DNA of 64,000 nucleotides from Gaetbulibacter_A aestuarii. Its GTDB lineage: Bacteria > Bacteroidota > Bacteroidia > Flavobacteriales > Flavobacteriaceae. The notes beneath the pieces were generated by a model. The model worked only from the letters and a program-made list of their open reading frames with translations. It searched no databases and was not told the origin of the DNA. Positions 36,608 to 45,876 of this stretch are shown one piece after another. The translations under genes and the position numbers were made by a program. The first letter of the stretch is position 1, and every line of letters starts with the position of its first letter. The stretch covers positions 124,001 through 188,000 of the forward strand of contig NZ_BAABAY010000001.1 of the NCBI RefSeq assembly GCF_039537665.1, written 5' to 3'.

Positions 36608-37117
36608 ATGAGAAAATATTTAAAACATCTTTTAATTTTAAGTCTGAGTTTCAGTTTATCCGGTTGTGGTATTTATTCGTTCACGGGCGCTTCAATTCCT
36701 GCAGATGTTAAAACGTATCAGGTTAATTATTTTGATAATACAGCACTTTTAGTTGAACCGGGATTAAATATTGATTTTCGTGTTGCTTTGCAGGATCTGA
36801 TTCAAAATCAAACCAATTTGAGCCTGGTAACTTCTAATGGCGACCTTGTTTATGAAGGTGAAATAACGGATTATCGTATTTCTCCAACGACGGCTACCTC
36901 CGACAATCGCGCCGCTCAAAACCGATTGACTATCGCAGTAAAATTGCGATTTTACAATAAAAAAAATCCGGACGATGATTTGGAACAAAGTTTTTCATTC
37001 TTTTATGATTTCCCGGGACAAGCTCAGCTTATTGGTGCTCAAAAAGAGACGGCTCATGAAGAAATTTTTCAACGTTTAACCCAGGATATCTTTAATGCTA
37101 CCCTGGCAAAATGGTAG
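36608..37117 (+). CDS. lptE: LPS-assembly lipoprotein LptE
   Basis: I take the ATG at 36608 (MRKYLKHLLILSLSFSLSGC), which gives a lipoprotein signal with lipobox LSGC and 169 residues. The mature part (GIYSFTGASIPADVKTY, then FRVALQDLIQNQTNLSLV) matches LptE of Bacteroidota. LptE plugs LptD and delivers lipopolysaccharide to the outer leaflet. It follows the activator gene after about 48 bases and is followed by a TPR protein and secG. Confidence 0.88.
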   Translation: MRKYLKHLLILSLSFSLSGCGIYSFTGASIPADVKTYQVNYFDNTALLVEPGLNIDFRVALQDLIQNQTNLSLVTSNGDLVYEGEITDYRISPTTATSDNRAAQNRLTIAVKLRFYNKKNPDDDLEQSFSFFYDFPGQAQLIGAQKETAHEEIFQRLTQDIFNATLAKW

Positions 37118-37189
37118 AACGCTTTTCAAGAAATAAACCCCTAATCTTCGCGACCTACACAATTAAATAAGTACCTTTGAGTTGACTTA

Positions 37190-38128
37190 ATGAACCCGAA
37201 AGATTTTACATATTTAATGCAGTTTCCGCAAACTATTACGCATCAGAACACTGAAGCGATAAAATCCATTATTCAGGAATTTCCATACTTTCAATCAGCA
37301 CGAGCTTTGTATCTGAAAGGCCTGAAGAATGAAAGTAGTTTTAAATACAATCAGGAACTAAAAAAAACTGCGACGTATACCACCGATCGTAGTATTTTAT
37401 TTGATTTTATAACCTCAGATCATTTCAACCAAAATGAAATTTCAAGGCATATCAAACAAAATAGTTCGCATTTAAAAAATATTGAGGTCGATGTTGAAGA
37501 TATTTCGGTGAATAAAAGCGTGGTTATAGATCATGCTTTAAAACAACAAATCAAAGAATCGGAAGCCATTTTAGATCCGGCACTTTTTGAGCCGAAAGTG
37601 GCGCGACCACCCAAACCTTTTGCTCTTGATGAAAGTGAATCTATTAAAGAAATTGAAGCCCCTATTGAAACAGAACCGGCTTCACCGGAAGAGATTCTAA
37701 AACTAGGCAAACCTTTGCAGTTCGATAAAAATGAGTCGCATTCATTCAACGAATGGTTAAAGCTTACTAAATTCAAACCCATCAAACGTGAGGAAGATGA
37801 AAAAATAGTTGAAGTTGAAGAAAAACCCGAGATGGTATCCGAACGTGCAAAGAAATTTGAATTGATCGATAAGTTTATTTCTGAAAACCCGAAAATTACG
37901 CCATCAAAAAACACATCAACAAAAAAGAACCTCGCAAAAGCACAAATGATCCAACCCGAGGCCTTAATGACTGAGACCTTGGCGCGCATTTATGTCGAGC
38001 AAAAAAACTATAAAAAAGCGATTCAATCTTATAAGATATTAAGTTTGAAATATCCGGAAAAAAGTAGTTTCTTTGCAAACCAAATTAAAGCGGTAGAACA
38101 ATTACAAGAACAAAATAATAAAGACTGA
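37190..38128 (+). CDS. TPR-type protein of unknown function
   Basis: The 312-residue protein has a conserved N-terminal segment (MNPKDFTYLMQFP...IQEFPYFQSARALYLKGL). A long acidic, Pro/Glu-rich middle and a C-terminal TPR-like helix pair (LARIYVEQKNYKKAIQSYKILSLKYPEKSSFFANQI) follow. It has no signal peptide or membrane anchor. Genes of this kind stand between lptE and secG in Flavobacteriaceae. A role in envelope assembly is suggested only by position. Its stop overlaps the secG start region (ATG within the TGATGA junction), so coupling is likely. Confidence 0.7.
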   Translation: MNPKDFTYLMQFPQTITHQNTEAIKSIIQEFPYFQSARALYLKGLKNESSFKYNQELKKTATYTTDRSILFDFITSDHFNQNEISRHIKQNSSHLKNIEVDVEDISVNKSVVIDHALKQQIKESEAILDPALFEPKVARPPKPFALDESESIKEIEAPIETEPASPEEILKLGKPLQFDKNESHSFNEWLKLTKFKPIKREEDEKIVEVEEKPEMVSERAKKFELIDKFISENPKITPSKNTSTKKNLAKAQMIQPEALMTETLARIYVEQKNYKKAIQSYKILSLKYPEKSSFFANQIKAVEQLQEQNNKD

Positions 38129-38484
38129 TGAGTACGTTTACAATATTTTTGATATTAATTGTTGTGGTAGCCTTTTTACTCGTTGTAGTAATTATGGTTC
38201 AAAACCCAAAAGGTGGTGGTTTATCCTCTTCTTTCGGTGGCGGCGGTACACAACAATTGGGGGGTGTTAAGAAAACCACGGACTTTTTAGATAAAAGTAC
38301 CTGGACCTTAGCAACCTTATTATTAGTTTTGATTTTACTATCAAACCTGGCTATCGACAGAGGAGCTAAAGAACCCGAATCGAAAGCTTTAGATCAGGAT
38401 GCTGCAACAACAGAACAACCTTTACCGAACACACCTTTAAATAAGCCTGACAATACTGCAACACCAGCAGATTCAACAAAATAA
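38128..38484 (+). CDS. secG: protein translocase subunit SecG
   Basis: The 118-residue protein has two membrane helices (about residues 3-22 and 50-72). Between them lies the signature QNPKGGGLSSSFGGGGTQQLGG. This is the SecG pattern, extended by a hydrophilic tail rich in Pro, Asp and Thr. SecG supports the SecYE translocon in protein export. The start overlaps the upstream stop, and a clear terminator follows, closing the miaB-to-secG unit. Confidence 0.92.
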   Translation: MSTFTIFLILIVVVAFLLVVVIMVQNPKGGGLSSSFGGGGTQQLGGVKKTTDFLDKSTWTLATLLLVLILLSNLAIDRGAKEPESKALDQDAATTEQPLPNTPLNKPDNTATPADSTK

Positions 38485-38503
38485 TTTAAAGGAAATATGA
38501 TAC

Positions 38504-38536
38504 AAAAAATGCCAGGGATTCACTCTGGCATTTTTT
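38504..38536 (+). terminator. terminator after secG
   Basis: AAATGCCAG and CTGGCATTT form a strong stem with a short loop, followed by TTTTTTG. It lies 20 bases after the secG stop. Confidence 0.9.
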
Positions 38537-38565
38537 GTTTCTGCAAGTTTGTCAGTACCTCAGCA

Positions 38566-38582
38566 TTGGCACATTTTTGGCT
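38566..38582 (+). promoter_or_regulatory. sigma-54-like -24/-12 element before groES
   Basis: TTGGCACATTTTTGGCT keeps the invariant GG (38568-38569) and GC (38580-38581) dinucleotides with exactly ten bases between them. TGGCAC is a perfect -24 half; the -12 half has one departure (TGGC instead of TTGC). The groES ATG is 51 bases on. No TAnnTTTG box is visible in the gap. Confidence 0.5.
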
Positions 38583-38632
38583 TTAATGAAAGTCGTTAAT
38601 ATTAATCTGAAAAAATTAAAAATAAACAACAC

Positions 38633-38908
38633 ATGGCATTAAACATTAAACCATTAGCAGACCGCGTTCTTGTAGAACCAGCTGCAGCTGAAACTAAAAC
38701 AGCTTCAGGAATTATAATTCCGGATAACGCTAAAGAAAAACCACAAAAAGGTACTGTTGTGGCCGCCGGACCGGGCACCAAAGACGATCCGATAACTGTA
38801 AAAGTTGGCGATACTGTTTTATATGGAAAATATGCCGGAACCGAATTAAAATTAGAGGGTACCGATTATTTAATGATGCGTGAGAGTGATATTCTTGCGA
38901 TCATCTAA
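38633..38908 (+). CDS. groES: co-chaperonin GroES
   Basis: The 91-residue protein has the GroES mobile-loop region SGIIIPDNAKEKPQ. The roof and strand motifs GTVVAAGPGTKDD, VLYGKYAGTEL and LMMRESDILAII follow. It caps the GroEL cavity. It is the first gene of the groES-groEL operon. A sigma-54-like element lies upstream, and two tandem hairpins separate it from groEL. Confidence 0.97.
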   Translation: MALNIKPLADRVLVEPAAAETKTASGIIIPDNAKEKPQKGTVVAAGPGTKDDPITVKVGDTVLYGKYAGTELKLEGTDYLMMRESDILAII

Positions 38909-38920
38909 AACCCAAATCAT

Positions 38921-38988
38921 TTCCGCTTTGCGGAATAAAAAAACAAAAAATCAACTAAAAATTTAATGCATTTCCGCTTTGGCGGAAA
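38921..38988 (+). repeat. two tandem hairpins between groES and groEL
   Basis: TTCCGC-TTT-GCGGAA (38921-38935) and TTTCCGC-TTTG-GCGGAAA (38971-38988) are near-identical stems, each followed by an A-rich stretch with repeated AACAAAAAA. No T-run follows, so readthrough into groEL is expected. They may act as processing or stabilising sites. Confidence 0.6.
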
Positions 38989-39009
38989 ACAACAAAAAAA
39001 CAAATAAAA

Positions 39010-40644
39010 ATGGCAAAAGACATTCAATTTGATATAGAAGCACGCGACGGTATTAAACGTGGCGTTGATGCATTGGCGAATGCGGTTAAAGTAACTTTAG
39101 GTCCAAAAGGACGTAACGTTATTATCAGTAAAAGTTTTGGTGCACCACAAGTAACAAAAGATGGTGTATCTGTAGCAAAAGAAATCGAATTAGAGAACGC
39201 TCTAGAGAATATGGGCGCGCAGATGGTAAAAGAGGTTGCTTCAAAAACCAACGATCTTGCTGGTGATGGTACTACAACTGCAACCGTTCTTGCTCAGGCT
39301 ATCGTGAAAGAAGGCTTAAAGAACGTGGCTGCCGGTGCTAACCCAATGGACTTAAAACGCGGTATTGATAAAGCCGTTGAAGCCGTTACTCATGAACTGG
39401 AAAAACAGGCTAAAAAAGTAGGTAACTCATCAGAAATGATAAAGCAGGTTGCTGCGATCTCGGCTAATAATGATGACACTATTGGAGAATTGATCGCTAA
39501 AGCTTTTGAAAAAGTAGGAAAAGAAGGTGTGATCACCGTTGAGGAAGCAAAAGGTTTAGATACTTATGTAGATGTTGTTGAAGGAATGCAGTTCGATCGT
39601 GGCTATTTATCGCCTTACTTTGTGACCGACTCAGATAAAATGATCGCAGATCTTGAAAACCCATACATTTTGATCTTCGACAAAAAGATCTCAAACCTAC
39701 AGGAAATTCTTCCCATTCTAGAGCCTGTGGCACAATCCGGTCGTCCATTATTAATTATTGCTGAAGATGTTGACGGACAAGCCTTAGCGACTTTAGTAGT
39801 AAACAAATTACGTGGTGGTTTAAAAATTGCCGCTGTAAAAGCACCTGGATTTGGCGACAGAAGAAAAGCGATGTTGGAAGATATCGCTGTATTAACCGGA
39901 GGTACCGTAATTTCTGAAGAACGCGGATTTACCCTTGAAAATGCTGATTTAAGCATGTTGGGTACTGCTGAAACTGTAACCGTTGATAAAGACAACACGA
40001 CTATTGTAAACGGTTCCGGAAATGCTGACGATATTAAAGCCCGTGTGAATCAGATCAAATCTCAGATCGAAACAACTACAAGTGATTACGATAAGGAAAA
40101 ACTTCAGGAGCGTTTGGCTAAGTTAGCCGGAGGTGTAGCGGTGCTTTATGTTGGTGCTGCAAGTGAAGTTGAAATGAAAGAGAAAAAAGATCGTGTAGAC
40201 GATGCGCTACATGCTACCAGAGCTGCTGTTGAAGAAGGTATTGTTGCCGGTGGTGGTGTTGCCCTGGTAAGAGCAAAAGCTGTTCTTGACAAGTTAGCAA
40301 CTGAAAACGCAGATCAGGCTACAGGTGTTCAAATTGTAAATAAAGCGATCGAATCACCGCTACGTACTATTGTTGAAAATGCCGGCGGTGAAGGTTCTGT
40401 AGTGATCAATAAAGTACTTGAAGGCAAAAAAGACTTTGGTTATGATGCTAAGTCTGAAGCCTATGTTGATATGCTAAAAGCCGGAATTATCGATCCTAAA
40501 AAAGTAACACGTATCGCATTGGAAAATGCAGCCTCTGTTGCAGGTATGATCCTGACCACAGAATGCGCTTTGATCGATATTAAAGAAGAAAGTGAAGGCC
40601 ATAGCCATAGCCATATGGGTGGTGGTATGCCCGGCATGATATAA
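39010..40644 (+). CDS. groEL: chaperonin GroEL
   Basis: The 544-residue protein has the GroEL start AKDIQFDIEARDGIKRGVD. The ATP motif VTLGPKGRNV and GDGTTTATVLAQAIV are present, as are the apical and equatorial motifs LLIIAEDVDGQALATL and EGIVAGGGVAL. The flexible tail ends SHSHMGGGMPGMI with an unusual run of Ser-His. It forms the folding chamber with GroES. A strong terminator follows after 20 bases. Confidence 0.98.
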   Translation: MAKDIQFDIEARDGIKRGVDALANAVKVTLGPKGRNVIISKSFGAPQVTKDGVSVAKEIELENALENMGAQMVKEVASKTNDLAGDGTTTATVLAQAIVKEGLKNVAAGANPMDLKRGIDKAVEAVTHELEKQAKKVGNSSEMIKQVAAISANNDDTIGELIAKAFEKVGKEGVITVEEAKGLDTYVDVVEGMQFDRGYLSPYFVTDSDKMIADLENPYILIFDKKISNLQEILPILEPVAQSGRPLLIIAEDVDGQALATLVVNKLRGGLKIAAVKAPGFGDRRKAMLEDIAVLTGGTVISEERGFTLENADLSMLGTAETVTVDKDNTTIVNGSGNADDIKARVNQIKSQIETTTSDYDKEKLQERLAKLAGGVAVLYVGAASEVEMKEKKDRVDDALHATRAAVEEGIVAGGGVALVRAKAVLDKLATENADQATGVQIVNKAIESPLRTIVENAGGEGSVVINKVLEGKKDFGYDAKSEAYVDMLKAGIIDPKKVTRIALENAASVAGMILTTECALIDIKEESEGHSHSHMGGGMPGMI

Positions 40645-40665
40645 ACATCACATTCATAAATTTTT

Positions 40666-40700
40666 AAAAAGCGTCTCAATTTAATTGGGACGCTTTTTTT
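40666..40700 (+). terminator. terminator after groEL
   Basis: AAGCGTC...GACGCTT with an inner CAAT/ATTG pairing forms a long stem followed by seven Ts. Confidence 0.9.
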
Positions 40701-40756
40701 GTTTAATATCAAACATCTTTTGATAGTAATTAAACCTTTTTTAATTATTGAAGTCT

Positions 40757-40764
40757 TAACTTTG
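40757..40764 (+). promoter_or_regulatory. -7 element TAACTTTG before the TonB-family receptor
   Basis: TAACTTTG fits TAnnTTTG and lies 48 bases before the ATG; a -33 box is not clear. Confidence 0.4.
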
Positions 40765-40811
40765 AATACGAGCGTATCCTTAAATTTCCAAACGATATCA
40801 AACTAACGTTT

Positions 40812-43514
40812 ATGCTAAAGCTACTGAGCTTTGTTTTTATTATTTGTTCTTACCATATCTCCCTAAGTCAAACTACAATTACAGGTAAAATAATCGATCC
40901 TCAAGATCAGCCGGTTGAATTAGCCTCAATAGTAATATTAAATAAAAAAGATTCTACGGTAGTAAACTATACCATTACTGATAAAGAAGGGGCTTTTAAA
41001 ATTATTGAAAATAAAAAAGGTGCCTTTTTATTCCAGGCATCCTCTTTAGGATATAAAACAATCTTCAAAACCATAAACTTAAAAAGTGGTCAGCTGGATT
41101 TAAAAGCGATCCGGCTGGAAGAAGATTTGAATACTTTGGAAGCCGTTACCATTTCAGCCGTTATCCCAATTCAAATTAAAAAAGATACAGTAGCATACAA
41201 TGCCAGCGCATTTAAAGTGCATTCCGATGAAAATCTAGGTTCTTTACTCGGGAAACTTCCGGGGGTTGAAATAGATTCTGATGGAAATATTACCGCTCAA
41301 GGCAATGAAGTACGCCGGATATTCGTAGATGGTAAAGAAGTTTTTAGTGGAGATCCATCTATTGTGTTGAAAAATCTATCAGCCGATGTAATTTCTAAAG
41401 TAGAAGTTATTGATAAAAAAAGTGATGAATCAGAACTTACAGGAATTGATGATGGCAATAAGGAGGTTGTGATCAATTTCACTTTAAAATCTAGTCAAAA
41501 AAACAAAGGCTTCGGAAAAATAGCCGGTGGATCAGGGTTGGATGACAAGTATTTTATAAATACGAATTATAATCGCTTCAGTAGCAAAACCCAACTTTCA
41601 ATTATAGGTAAATTCAATAATATCAACATTACGGGATCAAACATCAGTAGTTTTTTAGAGAATGCAAATGGTATTTCAGACGACTCTGACGATGAAGCTT
41701 CAGATAATGAAATCAGTCCGAAAAATTTAACCGGGTTTTTAACTACCAGGGTTGCGGGCATTAATATTGGTCAGGAGTTTAGAGAGAAAGAATTTTTAAA
41801 CGCTAATTATTTCTACAATCATTCCAATAACTACGGGACAACATTTAGCAAACGGATCAATTTTGCTACAAACAATAATTTTATTCAAAATTCTGACAAC
41901 AATTTTAATAATACCACCGACAATCACAATTTAAATTACAATTACGAAAGTAAACACAATAAGATGCACACCTTAAAAGTGAATGGTGGAATTACTGCGG
42001 ACAACAGAACTAATTTTTTAGACAAAAATGTTCGATTTACGGATGATAGTGGAACACTTTCCAGAATCAATGCCATTGAACTTAGCAGAAAAAATAAAAA
42101 TGTTTCCGGAACATTCAACATCCATTATTTTAAACGCCTAACAAAATCAGGTAGGAGCTTTGTTACGGGAATAAATTCTTCAGTTTTACAAAAAAACTTT
42201 ATTAATGATCAACATAACATTATTACCCGGAATGTCGGTTTGTCGAATGAATCTCAAAAGGAACAACTAACATTTCGGGATGAAACCGAAAAAAACAAAC
42301 AATTAAAACTTTATTTCAATTTTTCAGAACCCTTATGGACGGGGCATCAATTGAAAATACTCAGCTCAGCCAGCACCGAAATAAATAATGAAGATGGTGT
42401 TCAAAAACGCATTACTGTTAGCGATCAAAATACAGAAGAAAGCTTCTTATTAAATTTCAACAATATTGAGCGCAGTTATGATACAGGTTTACGGTACAAT
42501 TTTCGAACCTCAAAATGGTTTATTTCCTCCGGTGTTAATTTTCAGGACCTCAACAGGATTTTTGGAACTGAAGACGTTTCACCAATAGTTAAAAATCAGT
42601 TTTATGTAAATCCTACGGTTATAATTCAATATAAACCCAAGCGAGGAGCGAAACACCGATTACTTTTCAAAAGATTTATCAGAAGTCCAAGATCACGCCA
42701 GATTACTACCGTTGTTAATAATTTGAATCCCTATTCCATTAGGACCGGAAACCCCGATTTAAAAACTGAAAAAATTAATCAAGTTATCCTGAGTAATATT
42801 GTACATGATTTTAAATCATCCCTCAGTTTCTACTCCAGAATACAATTTCAATTCATAGATGATGCTATAAATTCAAACGTAGTAATAAACGATTTTGTTC
42901 GAACACACTCCTTTATTAACAGTGATCAAAATAAACTTCTCAGAACAACATTAAGCTTCAGTAAAAAAATAAAGTCATTAGGAATTCGATACACATTAAA
43001 GAATAAAAATCTATTTAGAACAAACAAAACCTTGATAAACAACGAATTAAATGATGTTATAACTCAGGGTTATGCTTTTAATTTTTGGTTTGAAAATACC
43101 AATAAACAGAAGCTGGATTTAAAAACCGGACTTTCCTTTGATACCAACCAAACGTCCTTCTCTTTGGTTGAAGATTTAAATCGCACATTCCAAAGACAAG
43201 ATTATTATACTTCTTTGGACTACGACATTTCTGAAAAATTTAATTTCAATAGTCAACTAAATTATATTGTTTTCACAGATAATAAGTTCAGCTCTAATGA
43301 AAAATTACCTCTTTGGAACGCTGCATTTTCCTATGCCTTTTCAGATAAAAAAAATCAGCTATTAAAATTGGTTTTGATTGACCTTTTAAATCAAAATGTT
43401 GATATTTATCGCCATAGCACAGTCAATTATTTCGAAGAAAATACGACGCCAAGTTTAGGGCGTTATGTTATCTTAAGCTATACCTATCGGTTAGGAAATA
43501 ATCGATCTTCATAA
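40812..43514 (+). CDS. TonB-dependent receptor-like outer membrane beta-barrel protein
   Basis: The 900-residue protein has a signal peptide (FVFIICSYHISLSQ). A carboxypeptidase-regulatory-like domain (TTITGKIIDPQDQPVELAS) and a plug domain (LLGKLPGVEIDSDGNI, then VRRIFVDGKEVFSG) follow. A large beta-barrel with Asn-rich loops completes it. It is the kind of outer membrane beta-barrel family protein widespread in Flavobacteria that lacks a SusD partner. The barrel ends in YTYRLGNNRSS rather than the usual aromatic C-terminus. The substrate is unknown. It is a single gene between groEL and the GAF gene. Confidence 0.85.
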   Translation: MLKLLSFVFIICSYHISLSQTTITGKIIDPQDQPVELASIVILNKKDSTVVNYTITDKEGAFKIIENKKGAFLFQASSLGYKTIFKTINLKSGQLDLKAIRLEEDLNTLEAVTISAVIPIQIKKDTVAYNASAFKVHSDENLGSLLGKLPGVEIDSDGNITAQGNEVRRIFVDGKEVFSGDPSIVLKNLSADVISKVEVIDKKSDESELTGIDDGNKEVVINFTLKSSQKNKGFGKIAGGSGLDDKYFINTNYNRFSSKTQLSIIGKFNNINITGSNISSFLENANGISDDSDDEASDNEISPKNLTGFLTTRVAGINIGQEFREKEFLNANYFYNHSNNYGTTFSKRINFATNNNFIQNSDNNFNNTTDNHNLNYNYESKHNKMHTLKVNGGITADNRTNFLDKNVRFTDDSGTLSRINAIELSRKNKNVSGTFNIHYFKRLTKSGRSFVTGINSSVLQKNFINDQHNIITRNVGLSNESQKEQLTFRDETEKNKQLKLYFNFSEPLWTGHQLKILSSASTEINNEDGVQKRITVSDQNTEESFLLNFNNIERSYDTGLRYNFRTSKWFISSGVNFQDLNRIFGTEDVSPIVKNQFYVNPTVIIQYKPKRGAKHRLLFKRFIRSPRSRQITTVVNNLNPYSIRTGNPDLKTEKINQVILSNIVHDFKSSLSFYSRIQFQFIDDAINSNVVINDFVRTHSFINSDQNKLLRTTLSFSKKIKSLGIRYTLKNKNLFRTNKTLINNELNDVITQGYAFNFWFENTNKQKLDLKTGLSFDTNQTSFSLVEDLNRTFQRQDYYTSLDYDISEKFNFNSQLNYIVFTDNKFSSNEKLPLWNAAFSYAFSDKKNQLLKLVLIDLLNQNVDIYRHSTVNYFEENTTPSLGRYVILSYTYRLGNNRSS

Positions 43515-43545
43515 AAAAAAGGATAAAAAATCAGGTCTTTTTAAA

Positions 43546-43553
43546 TACTTTTG
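43546..43553 (+). promoter_or_regulatory. -7 element TACTTTTG before the GAF protein
   Basis: TACTTTTG fits TAnnTTTG, 17 bases before the ATG; no clear -33 box. Confidence 0.45.
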
Positions 43554-43570
43554 CTTAAAAATATTTTACC

Positions 43571-44026
43571 ATGAATTTTGAAACTTTAAAACCTCAAATT
43601 AAAGCCATTGTTTCTAATGCTCCATTAGATGTTGATGCACGTTTATTGCAAATTTGCCAATTGCTTGAAACCCGTGTAGATTATTACAATTGGGTGGGGT
43701 TTTATTTTAAAAATGGTGATAGGAACGAACTCAAATTAGGTCCCTATGTTGGTGCGCCTACAGACCACACGATTATTCCCTTCGGAAAAGGTATTTGCGG
43801 ACAAGTAGCGGTAAGTAACCAAAATTTTGTGGTGCCGGATGTGGCTGCTCAGGATAATTATATTGCCTGCAGCATTACCGTGAAAGCTGAAATTGTGATC
43901 CCTATTTTTGTAAATGGCGAGAACGTTGGTCAGATCGATATCGATTCGAATACCCCCGATCCCTTTACGGAAGCCGACGAGCGCTTTTTGGAGTTTGTTT
44001 GCGCTGAAGTTGCCAAAATTTTATAG
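43571..44026 (+). CDS. GAF-domain protein, free methionine-(R)-sulfoxide reductase-like
   Basis: The 151-residue protein is a single GAF domain with the fRMsr motifs YYNWVGFYF, FGKGICGQVAVSNQ, DNYIACSITVKAEIVIPIF and GQIDIDSNTPDPFTEAD. The Cys in GICG and the Cys in IAC correspond to the two main redox cysteines of E. coli YebR (MsrC). An enzyme that reduces free Met-R-sulfoxide is therefore likely. It stands alone before purH with its own promoter box. The length agrees with the family (about 150-165 residues). Confidence 0.8.
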   Translation: MNFETLKPQIKAIVSNAPLDVDARLLQICQLLETRVDYYNWVGFYFKNGDRNELKLGPYVGAPTDHTIIPFGKGICGQVAVSNQNFVVPDVAAQDNYIACSITVKAEIVIPIFVNGENVGQIDIDSNTPDPFTEADERFLEFVCAEVAKIL

Positions 44027-44106
44027 TTGTTAACAACTTTTGGGTTTCGTTGAAAAATCATCTTGATTTTCAATTCCCATCCACCGCTTTTTTTAAAGTA
44101 AATAAG

Positions 44107-44114
44107 TACTTTTG
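44107..44114 (+). promoter_or_regulatory. -7 element TACTTTTG before purH
   Basis: TACTTTTG fits TAnnTTTG and lies 58 bases before the purH ATG, leaving room for a short leader. Confidence 0.45.
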
Positions 44115-44171
44115 CATATCGCGTTAACGCGTCGTATTCATTGTTAAAAGTCTAAAACTACACAACCCAAA

Positions 44172-45704
44172 ATGAGCAACAACAAAACCATTTCATCGGC
44201 CTTAATTTCTGTTTTCAATAAGGACGGTTTAGGACCAATAGTAAAAAAATTACATGAACAAGGCGTTACCATCTACTCTACAGGTGGTACCGAAAAATTC
44301 ATTAAAGAAATGGGGATTCCTGTTGTTCCGGTGGAGGATGTGACCTCCTACCCGTCCATTTTAGGTGGTCGTGTTAAAACCTTACATCCAAAAGTTTTTG
44401 GAGGCATCTTAAATCGTCAAAATCATGATGGCGATGTGGCTGAATTAGCCGAATATGAGATTCCACAGATCGATCTTGTAATTGTTGATCTTTACCCGTT
44501 TGAAAAAACCGTAGCCTCCGGAGCCAGCAATCAGGATATTATTGAAAAAATTGATATCGGTGGTATTTCTTTGATTCGTGCTGCTGCAAAAAATTACGCT
44601 GATGTGGTCTGTGTTTCAACCGTGGAAGATTATCCGGCCTTTTTAGAGCTTTTAAATGAAAAGAACGGCGAAACTTCAGTAGAAGATCGTAAACGTTTTG
44701 CTTCAAATGCTTTTAATGTTTCTTCGCATTACGATACAGCGATCTTTAATTATTTCAATACCACAGAACAGGCTTCAGTGTTAAAGATAAGTGAGCCACA
44801 TGGTAAAACATTGCGTTATGGTGAAAACCCACACCAAAAAGGTGTTTTCTACGGCGATTTCGATGCGATGTTCGAAAAACTTCACGGAAAAGAATTGAGT
44901 TATAACAATTTGTTAGACGTGGATGCCGCGGTTAATTTAATGAACGAATTTAAAGGTGAAGCCCCAACATTTGCTATTTTAAAACACAATAATGCCTGTG
45001 GCCTGGCACAACGTGAAAATATACATCAGGCCTATGTTGATGCTCTTGCAGGTGATCCTGTTTCAGCCTTTGGCGGAATTTTAATAAGCAATACTGAAAT
45101 TGATAAAGCAACGGCCGAAGAAATTCACACGTTATTTTGCGAAGTGGTTATAGCGCCTTCTTATTCAGCAGAAGCCCTAGAAATATTGAAGGGTAAGAAA
45201 AACAGGATTATTTTAACTCTGAAGGATGTTGAATTACCGAAAACAACCTTAAGAACATGCCTAAACGGAACTTTGGTTCAGGATAAAGACCTGGTTACAG
45301 ATTCCAAAGCAGACCTTAAAAATGTAACAACAACAAAACCTACAGAAGCACAAATTGAAGATCTTTTATTTGCTTCAAAAATTTGTAAGCACACCAAATC
45401 CAATACCATTGTATTAGTAAAAGACAAACAACTTTGTGCCAGTGGTACCGGGCAAACCAGCCGTGTTGACGCTTTGAATCAAGCCATTCATAAAGCCTTA
45501 TCTTTTAAATTTGATTTACAAGGAGCCGCTATGGCGAGTGATGCTTTTTTCCCGTTTCCGGACTGTGTGGAAATTGCAGATAAGGCCGGAATTACTTCTG
45601 TTATTCAACCCGGCGGATCTATAAAGGATCAATTGAGTATTGATTATTGTAATGACCATAACGTTGCTATGGTAATGACGGGAACACGCCATTTTAAACA
45701 CTAA
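44172..45704 (+). CDS. purH: bifunctional AICAR formyltransferase / IMP cyclohydrolase
   Basis: The 510-residue enzyme has the N-terminal cyclohydrolase (MGS-like) domain: ALISVFNKDGLGPIV, then STGGTEKFI, then GGRVKTLHPKVFGGIL. The C-terminal transformylase domain carries LRYGENPHQKG, LKHNNACGLA and SDAFFPFPD. It catalyses the last two steps of de novo IMP synthesis. It is monocistronic; a gap of about 170 bases follows before mreB. Confidence 0.97.
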   Translation: MSNNKTISSALISVFNKDGLGPIVKKLHEQGVTIYSTGGTEKFIKEMGIPVVPVEDVTSYPSILGGRVKTLHPKVFGGILNRQNHDGDVAELAEYEIPQIDLVIVDLYPFEKTVASGASNQDIIEKIDIGGISLIRAAAKNYADVVCVSTVEDYPAFLELLNEKNGETSVEDRKRFASNAFNVSSHYDTAIFNYFNTTEQASVLKISEPHGKTLRYGENPHQKGVFYGDFDAMFEKLHGKELSYNNLLDVDAAVNLMNEFKGEAPTFAILKHNNACGLAQRENIHQAYVDALAGDPVSAFGGILISNTEIDKATAEEIHTLFCEVVIAPSYSAEALEILKGKKNRIILTLKDVELPKTTLRTCLNGTLVQDKDLVTDSKADLKNVTTTKPTEAQIEDLLFASKICKHTKSNTIVLVKDKQLCASGTGQTSRVDALNQAIHKALSFKFDLQGAAMASDAFFPFPDCVEIADKAGITSVIQPGGSIKDQLSIDYCNDHNVAMVMTGTRHFKH

Positions 45705-45876
45705 AAAACAGAGTCATTTTTTGAGTTTTTAAACATCTAAAAACCGATGAACAACGTATAAGCACAAAGTGCTAAAATTCATAATAATTTTGAGCCTTGT
45801 AATACCGAAATTATTTAGTAAGTTTTATTACATTTACGAGATTCGTTTTAAAACCAATAAAAACCATTAATAGCCC

